A stretch of 64,000 nucleotides of DNA from Edolisoma coerulescens (lineage: Eukaryota > Chordata > Aves > Passeriformes > Campephagidae): the NCBI GenBank assembly GCA_013397115.1, contig VWZW01000522.1, forward strand, positions 992,001-1,056,000, given 5' to 3'. Made by a program: the position numbers and the translations under genes. Below are positions 61,501 to 64,000 of this stretch, piece by piece. Positions within the stretch are counted from its first letter, which is position 1. Each line of letters opens with the position of its first letter. The notes below the pieces were generated by a model. That model saw only the letters and a program-made list of their open reading frames with translations. It was not told the origin of the DNA and did not search any database.

Positions 61501-62991
61501 ATGTTGGACCTGCTTTGTATTTTCCTTTCCATGTTTTTATTATTTTCAGTTTTATGTTTTATTTTTCTGCCTAACTACTCACAGTAGGAGCCAATTGGAA
61601 TATATAGGTTGTCCTTCTTATCTGTGCATTTTTTTTATCAACTGTGTGTGCAGAATGAAGCATTGCTTCTGAGAGTTACAGGCCGTACTATTTGTGTTGT
61701 TCAGCATGATAAAATTCCGATTTTTAAAGTATTTTTGGAACTATTTTTTACTTCAGAACTCTCTAAAACCAAGCTTGGAAATCATACTGTTTGCTCTCCT
61801 ATAGTATGTCGCCTGGAAAGCTTGAATAGTGATTTAAAGTAAACTGATTTTATGTCTTATTTGTGACACATTGTGAGAAATGGGGAGTATACTAGCAAGA
61901 TTTATTCTAAATCAGTTTCTTTGTGGAATGGGGGGTGGGGGGGGGGCGGTGAGGAATTATATTATTAAATGCTTTATTTTCCAAAGGTTTGAAACCAGCT
62001 TAGCAGGATCATTCTTGGTTTGCTTGGTTAACTTTCAGGTTTAAGATGACTCCAGTTTTTCTTGAAGCCCCATACAACTTCACTAAAACATGTACAGCCC
62101 TGTTTTGAAAAAAATGTTCATATAGGCAGCTAGAATATTTATTTTGGCATTTATCAGGACAATCAGATTTAGGTTAATATGTTTTAGTGTTTTTTAAAAC
62201 ATAGAGAGATTAATTTGCCTCTGGAAGTATTTTATGATAAGCCTGATAATTATAAACTTCACATACAATACACTGTGGCAGAGGAAGATAAAATTGTCTT
62301 CCAGAACATTTATGAAAGGTAAAAAAGACAAAACAATGTATTATCTTCAAAAGGTGGAATGACTAAGGAAACTAAAACTTTGTCTGTGAACGCTTAACAT
62401 TTTCAAGGGTCTCAGTCTGCAAATCTCTTTTTTCTAAGTCGCAGCTAATTTTGAAGTAGTCATTCTTTGCATGTTTTCCTTGCCTTTGTCCAGACAAATC
62501 CGTGGCTCTCCCTGCTGTAAAGTTGAGTACCATGGAGATAGTAATATTAACTTAAAATATATAAATATGGCATGTATTCAGGTAATAATTTAGATGACCA
62601 AACAACTTACTTTATTATAGTACAGATCCAGAAAAATCAAAAAAAACCATGAGGAAAGAAAGACTGAGAGTGGTAAAAAGTACGGTGATGATATTACTGC
62701 AAAAAAAGCTAGCCTGAATTTGAAACCTGGGTTTACTAGAGTAAAACAGAACAGTATTTGTTTTGAAAATTCACTATTTATGATATTGCATTACTCGTCT
62801 TTTTAAGACTTAATTACAGCATTCTTCCGTTACAGTGCATTGGATGTTTAATTAAAATACCAATTAGACGTAAAATAATGCTTTTTAAAAAATACAGTGG
62901 TTGAGTGATGCAAATATTTTATTTTAACAGATCACTGACAAGAGTACCTGTAGACAAGAAAATGAAAAATGAAATAGAAGAAAATCAGAAG
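34397..62991 (+). CDS. UGGT2: UDP-glucose:glycoprotein glucosyltransferase 2 (exons 1-10 of a longer gene)
   Basis: UGGT is the ER folding sensor: it puts glucose from UDP-glucose back on high-mannose N-glycans of misfolded glycoproteins so that calnexin/calreticulin rebind them. The ten exons join without a frame break into 367 codons; the full protein is about 1,500 residues. Seen: a hydrophobic signal peptide (residues about 1-22); the N-terminal thioredoxin-like region with AKWPATPLLLEA, SEYSYYNLILKKAGQFL, AADEPPPEGC, RPYLFKGDHKFP, YLSGYGVELAIKSTEYKA, VQGFLFGKLK, PLKVWELQDLSFQAA and MKDIAQNFP. The ADEPPP and IHEKHTC wording fits UGGT2 rather than UGGT1. The catalytic GT24 domain and ER-retention tail lie beyond 64000. 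Start choice: first ATG downstream of the CCAAT boxes that gives a signal peptide. The gene is divergent from HS6ST3, as in human. Introns: 34555-36497, 36581-45115, 45247-46353, 46467-50557, 50733-52693, 52791-53854, 53937-55980, 56082-58977, 59078-62930 and from 62992 on. Confidence 0.95.
35038..35410 (+). mobile_element. CR1 LINE 3' part
   Basis: Starts in TTCAGCCTGGAGAAGAGAAG and runs through GAAATTCTTTACTGCCAGGG and GTTCAAGGCCAGGCTGGATG. It ends AGGTCCCTTCCAACCCAAAC...CTCTGTGATTC. It is in the sense orientation relative to UGGT2. Confidence 0.92.
35699..35950 (-). mobile_element. CR1 LINE 3' part, reverse orientation
   Basis: Reads as the reverse complement of CR1: TCATAGAATCACAGAATGG, TTGGGTTGGAAGGGACCTT, CCATGGGCAGGGACACCTTC, GTTCCAGTGCCTCACCACCC. 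It is one of the better preserved copies and probably young. With the copy at 35038 it forms an inverted CR1 pair about 290 bases apart. Confidence 0.93.
36498..36580 (+). CDS. UGGT2: UGGT2 exon 2
   Basis: 83 bases; acceptor TTTTTAAACAG before 36498, donor GTAAGT at 36581. Codes SEFIAEDGNEKFWQFLETVR and then ELTVYKQG, which continues the thioredoxin-like domain 1. The split Ser codon joins exon 1 (AG) to exon 2 (T). Confidence 0.95.
38665..39552 (+). mobile_element. Old CR1 LINE remnant
   Basis: Diverged but collinear with the 3' half of CR1. It contains GACACAAAGCTGGGAGGAG, then AAGACTGAACCTGGGGTGCTGGGGCTCC, GAGGAAAGGCTGAGAGGACT, GGTAAACACTGAAACTG, GCATGAGGCCTTGAGCAGCC and GGTGACCTCCAGAAGTC. 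Boundaries are approximate. Confidence 0.75.
42437..42596 (+). mobile_element. tRNA-Ile-derived SINE (TguSINE1-like)
   Basis: The 5' part (42437-42511) is tRNA-Ile(AAT)-like. It has an A box TAGCTCAGTTGG (42444-42455), the anticodon region CTAATAAC and a B box GGTTCAGTCC (42491-42500). Two extra bases in the anticodon stem and poor acceptor pairing rule out a working tRNA. The 3' part (about 42540-42596) is CR1-like: GAACTTGAGGATCCTTGTGG, CCTTCTAGCTCAGAATATTCTGTG. A tRNA-Ile head with a CR1 tail is the known structure of the songbird SINE TguSINE1, which uses CR1 machinery. Naming is from memory of that structure. Confidence 0.8.
43183..43640 (-). mobile_element. CR1 LINE 3' part, reverse orientation
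   Basis: Reverse complement of CR1: AGAATCACAAAATCATTAAGG, TTGGAAAAGGCCTCCAAAGC, CACCTCCCTGGGCAGCCC, CTTCCCAATGTCCAACCTGA and CCTCCTCTTCTCCAGGC. Well preserved over about 450 bases. It contains open frames on both strands that are shadows of the element. Confidence 0.93.
43703..44246 (-). mobile_element. ERVL-type solo LTR
   Basis: Matches a widespread avian ERVL-like LTR read in reverse: edge TGTCATAGACTAACCCCAGT, GGGTTGAGATAGAAACTG, TATGGAATGGCCCTTTGG, CTTCTTGTGCACCTCCTTG, GTGTTATCAACATTATT, and edge GCTGAAATGAGGACA. On its own sense strand it would start TGTCC and end ATGACA. The five bases outside are TCATA on the left and TAATA on the right, a probable worn 5-base duplication, which fits class III elements. 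No internal retroviral sequence is seen. Confidence 0.82.
45116..45246 (+). CDS. UGGT2: UGGT2 exon 3
   Basis: 131 bases; acceptor after a strong T/C tract (CTCTCTTCAACAG), donor GTGACA at 45247, a weaker but valid GT. Codes SEYSYYNLILKKAGQFLSNL, then the helix-rich part ending RAYSPTVQMFQQ. Ends on a codon boundary (residue 124). Confidence 0.95.
45247..46353 (+). other. UGGT2: UGGT2 intron 3
   Basis: AT-rich, T-run near 46198-46210; no repeat or exon recognised. Confidence 0.8.
46354..46466 (+). CDS. UGGT2: UGGT2 exon 4
   Basis: 113 bases; acceptor AATATTAG, unusually poor in pyrimidines, donor GTAAAT at 46467. Codes IAADEPPPEGCSAFVVIHEK, then HTCKTNEMKKLLKKATK, which distinguishes UGGT2 from UGGT1. 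Confidence 0.94.
46467..50557 (+). other. UGGT2: UGGT2 intron 4
   Basis: 4.1 kb, with long T-rich tracts (46618-46632, 47029-47050). It holds a weak reverse-transcriptase-like remnant near 48952-49119 and a 15-base tandem duplication (GGTTTTGCTTTAT at 48404 and 48419). Other open frames look like chance. Confidence 0.75.
48952..49119 (+). mobile_element. Possible decayed retrotransposon RT remnant
   Basis: A 56-codon open stretch contains HYYSVLKRNREQRLILDLQG followed by LN. The YYS...K...LILDL.GLN pattern resembles the first RT motif of DIRS/Gypsy-type elements (YFLVPKK...RPILDLR.LN). No other RT motif could be aligned, so this is a weak call. Confidence 0.25.
50558..50732 (+). CDS. UGGT2: UGGT2 exon 5
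   Basis: 175 bases; acceptor TTTTAAAACCAG, donor GTATGC at 50733. Codes RPRPYLFKGDHKFPSLKEDG, then VVILYAEMGTKDFVKFHK and a segment ending VLRHYVQ (to residue 220). This closes the first thioredoxin-like domain. Confidence 0.95.
50733..52693 (+). other. UGGT2: UGGT2 intron 5
   Basis: AT-rich; no repeat or exon recognised. A pyrimidine-rich patch at about 51660-51740 carries overlapping chance open frames. Confidence 0.8.
52694..52790 (+). CDS. UGGT2: UGGT2 exon 6
   Basis: 97 bases; acceptor ATCAAGCAG, donor GTATGT at 52791. Codes KPNSRKMYLSGYGVELAIKS and then TEYKAVDDTQVK. The SGYGVELAIKSTEYKA block is among the most conserved in UGGTs. Confidence 0.96.
52791..53854 (+). other. UGGT2: UGGT2 intron 6
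   Basis: AT-rich unique-looking DNA, no feature recognised. Confidence 0.8.
53855..53936 (+). CDS. UGGT2: UGGT2 exon 7 (acidic linker)
   Basis: 82 bases; acceptor CATGTTCAG, donor GTGAGT at 53937. Codes GANETKEEEDEEEEEESDVQ then GFLFGKLK. The Glu/Asp run (12 residues: 11 Glu and one Asp within 14) sits in a purine-rich GAA/GAG stretch where human UGGT2 is less acidic. VQGFLFGKLK is the conserved anchor that fixes the frame. Confidence 0.94.
53937..55980 (+). other. UGGT2: UGGT2 intron 7
   Basis: AT-rich; one CR1 3' end at 55598-55786, otherwise nothing recognised. Confidence 0.8.
55598..55786 (+). mobile_element. CR1 LINE 3' end (CR1-Y-like)
   Basis: AAGAATTTCCTCACAGAGAG, CATCCCTGGGTAGATGTGGC, ACATGGTTTAGTGGTGGACTT, CAGTGCTGGGCTAATGGTTG, and the tail GGTTCTATGATTCTATT. 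The 'atggtttagtggtggactt' wording suggests the CR1-Y type rather than the type at 35038. Confidence 0.9.
55981..56081 (+). CDS. UGGT2: UGGT2 exon 8
   Basis: 101 bases; acceptor GTTTTGTTGTAG, donor GTATGT at 56082. Codes (K)RMHPDLKNNLIEFKKHLIE, then TTNNMEPLKVWELQ. Helix-rich with the conserved PLKVWELQD bridge into exon 9. Confidence 0.95.
56082..58977 (+). other. UGGT2: UGGT2 intron 8
   Basis: 2.9 kb AT-rich, no repeat or exon recognised. Confidence 0.8.
58978..59077 (+). CDS. UGGT2: UGGT2 exon 9
   Basis: 100 bases; acceptor CCCCCTGCTCTAG, donor GTATGA at 59078. Codes DLSFQAATRIMSTPVYDALK, then VMKDIAQNFPVRA. An internal AAG|GTAATG at 59034-59042 is a better-looking donor than the true one. 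Confidence 0.95.
59078..62930 (+). other. UGGT2: UGGT2 intron 9
   Basis: 3.9 kb. Contains a microexon-like segment (61034-61059), a G-run (61930-61949) and several open, partly splice-flanked segments of unknown meaning (for example 62205-62318). No transposon was recognised. Confidence 0.75.
61930..61949 (+). repeat. G-rich tract, possible quadruplex
   Basis: G6-T-G10-C-GG in an otherwise AT-rich intron. Enough consecutive G for a G-quadruplex in the sense transcript. Confidence 0.7.
62931..62991 (+). CDS. UGGT2: UGGT2 exon 10
   Basis: 61 bases; acceptor TTTTATTTTAACAG, donor GTTTGT at 62992. Codes (R)SLTRVPVDKKMKNEIEENQK, matching the RSLTR...EENQK segment of the family. Ends on a codon boundary at residue 367. 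The next exon is outside the window. Confidence 0.93.
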
Positions 62992-64000
62992 GTTTGTTTT
63001 TATTTCTTCAGGTGGACATTTAAACTACTATTGTGTTGCTGCTTTTGGAGATTTTTTTAGTGTAGCAACTTTCACGTTTTTGGTTAGAGAAAAAGAGCTA
63101 GTTGTTCTAAAAATCTCTTATGAGACTGGTAACATTTAAATATGCAATTCTAGTATTTCACTTTATGCTATTCGTGAAACTTTGCATTCTCTCTTTTGAT
63201 TTCACAGAATTAGGCAAGGCCAAACAATTTTTGCAGAGTGTTGAGTTGGGTCGCAAATTGTGTGCTGGGAAAGCAAAATAGGTATCAGTTACTTTTTTTA
63301 TAGTTTTGGTGTTGAATCTAGGCGTGCTGCTTATATTATGGTCAGCTCATGCTAACTTTGAGCTTTCCACAGTCTCAGAATCACACATGCAACTGTTCTG
63401 CAAGGTGTTTTGAACATCGTCTGTGGTAGATGGTGGTTTTGTTTTCATCCTTGATTCACTGCATCTTTTGTTCCTTGTACCACATGAGGAGTCCTTGTTC
63501 CTGTGATTTTTGACTGCTCTGAGATTTATTCTGAGATGCCATTTAATATTTGTTGAATTCATGGTGTCTGTCTGTTCAGTTTAGATTTTTTTCTTTCCAG
63601 TTGCAGTTAAATGTTAGGTGCCATGCTTGTAGGACTGGTCATGTGAAATGACATCCATAGCACTGTCCTTAGTCTTGATCTTCAGAACACGTATTTCCGT
63701 ATGGTGTTAAGACTGACCAGCCACTGTAGTGAAAGGGATTTATACCTTACTTATGTCACTCCTGTGCTTTTGCAACATTTCCATGTATCATTTTGCTTTG
63801 TATCCATTTAGGCCTTTTCCTCTTGCCTTGCCAAGACGAGTATCTCCAGGGGAATACCTTTTCCAGTTTCTTTCACTTTCCAAAACAGTGAAAGTGAACA
63901 AAGTCCCTCTTGCAGTGGTGCAGCCTTCTCATAAAGAGCTTGTCATCTCTATGGTAGCAGAAATACCACATAAATGCTTTAAAATTCAATGCTATGCAAA
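62992..64000 (+). other. UGGT2: UGGT2 intron 10 (partial)
   Basis: Runs off the window. The last 270 bases hold a long open frame (from about 63733) that does not match UGGT2. Confidence 0.75.

Overview
The window is vertebrate nuclear DNA and almost certainly avian. CR1 LINE copies ending in the bird-type tail (ATTCTATGATTCT) are scattered on both strands. One insertion has a tRNA-Ile head joined to a CR1-like tail, the architecture of the songbird SINE TguSINE1, so a passerine is the best guess. Genes are split by long AT-rich introns, CpG-rich promoters are short, and one 517-base run of N falls exactly in a GC-rich first exon.

Two genes stand head to head. On the minus strand, 17577-17861 is the 3' part of the first coding exon of a heparan-sulfate 6-O-sulfotransferase, called HS6ST3 because its neighbour is UGGT2 as on human chromosome 13. 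Its start codon and N-terminus lie in the gap at 17862-18378. Its CCAAT/GC-box promoter DNA begins at 18379, and everything from 1 to 17576 should be its first intron. On the plus strand, UGGT2 (UDP-glucose:glycoprotein glucosyltransferase 2) starts at 34397. Ten consecutive coding exons can be placed to the base, all in frame. They encode residues 1-367 (signal peptide plus N-terminal thioredoxin-like folding-sensor region). The catalytic GT24 domain lies beyond the window.

Layout: 1-17576, HS6ST3 intron 1 with a solo ERVK-type LTR (2893-3260, perfect 6-base target duplication), a composite of CR1 fragments (7380-8713) and an old CR1 (about 12090-12800). 17577-18690, HS6ST3 exon 1, gap and promoter. 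18691-34109, intergenic DNA with a probable LTR piece, three CR1 3' ends and a CA/TA microsatellite. 34110-34660, UGGT2 CpG island and exon 1. 34555-64000, UGGT2 introns and exons 2-10, with further CR1 copies, a SINE, an ERVL-type LTR and a faint reverse-transcriptase-like remnant.

The two genes are not members of one pathway: HS6ST3 modifies heparan sulfate in the Golgi and UGGT2 re-glucosylates misfolded glycoproteins in the ER. I found no CRISPR array, operon, functional tRNA or rRNA gene, or clearly new multigene system. The most interesting items are the gap-hidden HS6ST3 exon, an ERSE-like element in the UGGT2 promoter, a cryptic donor and a possible poison exon in UGGT2, the long hairpin in the ERVK LTR, and some exon-like open segments in UGGT2 introns 9-10 that I could not assign.
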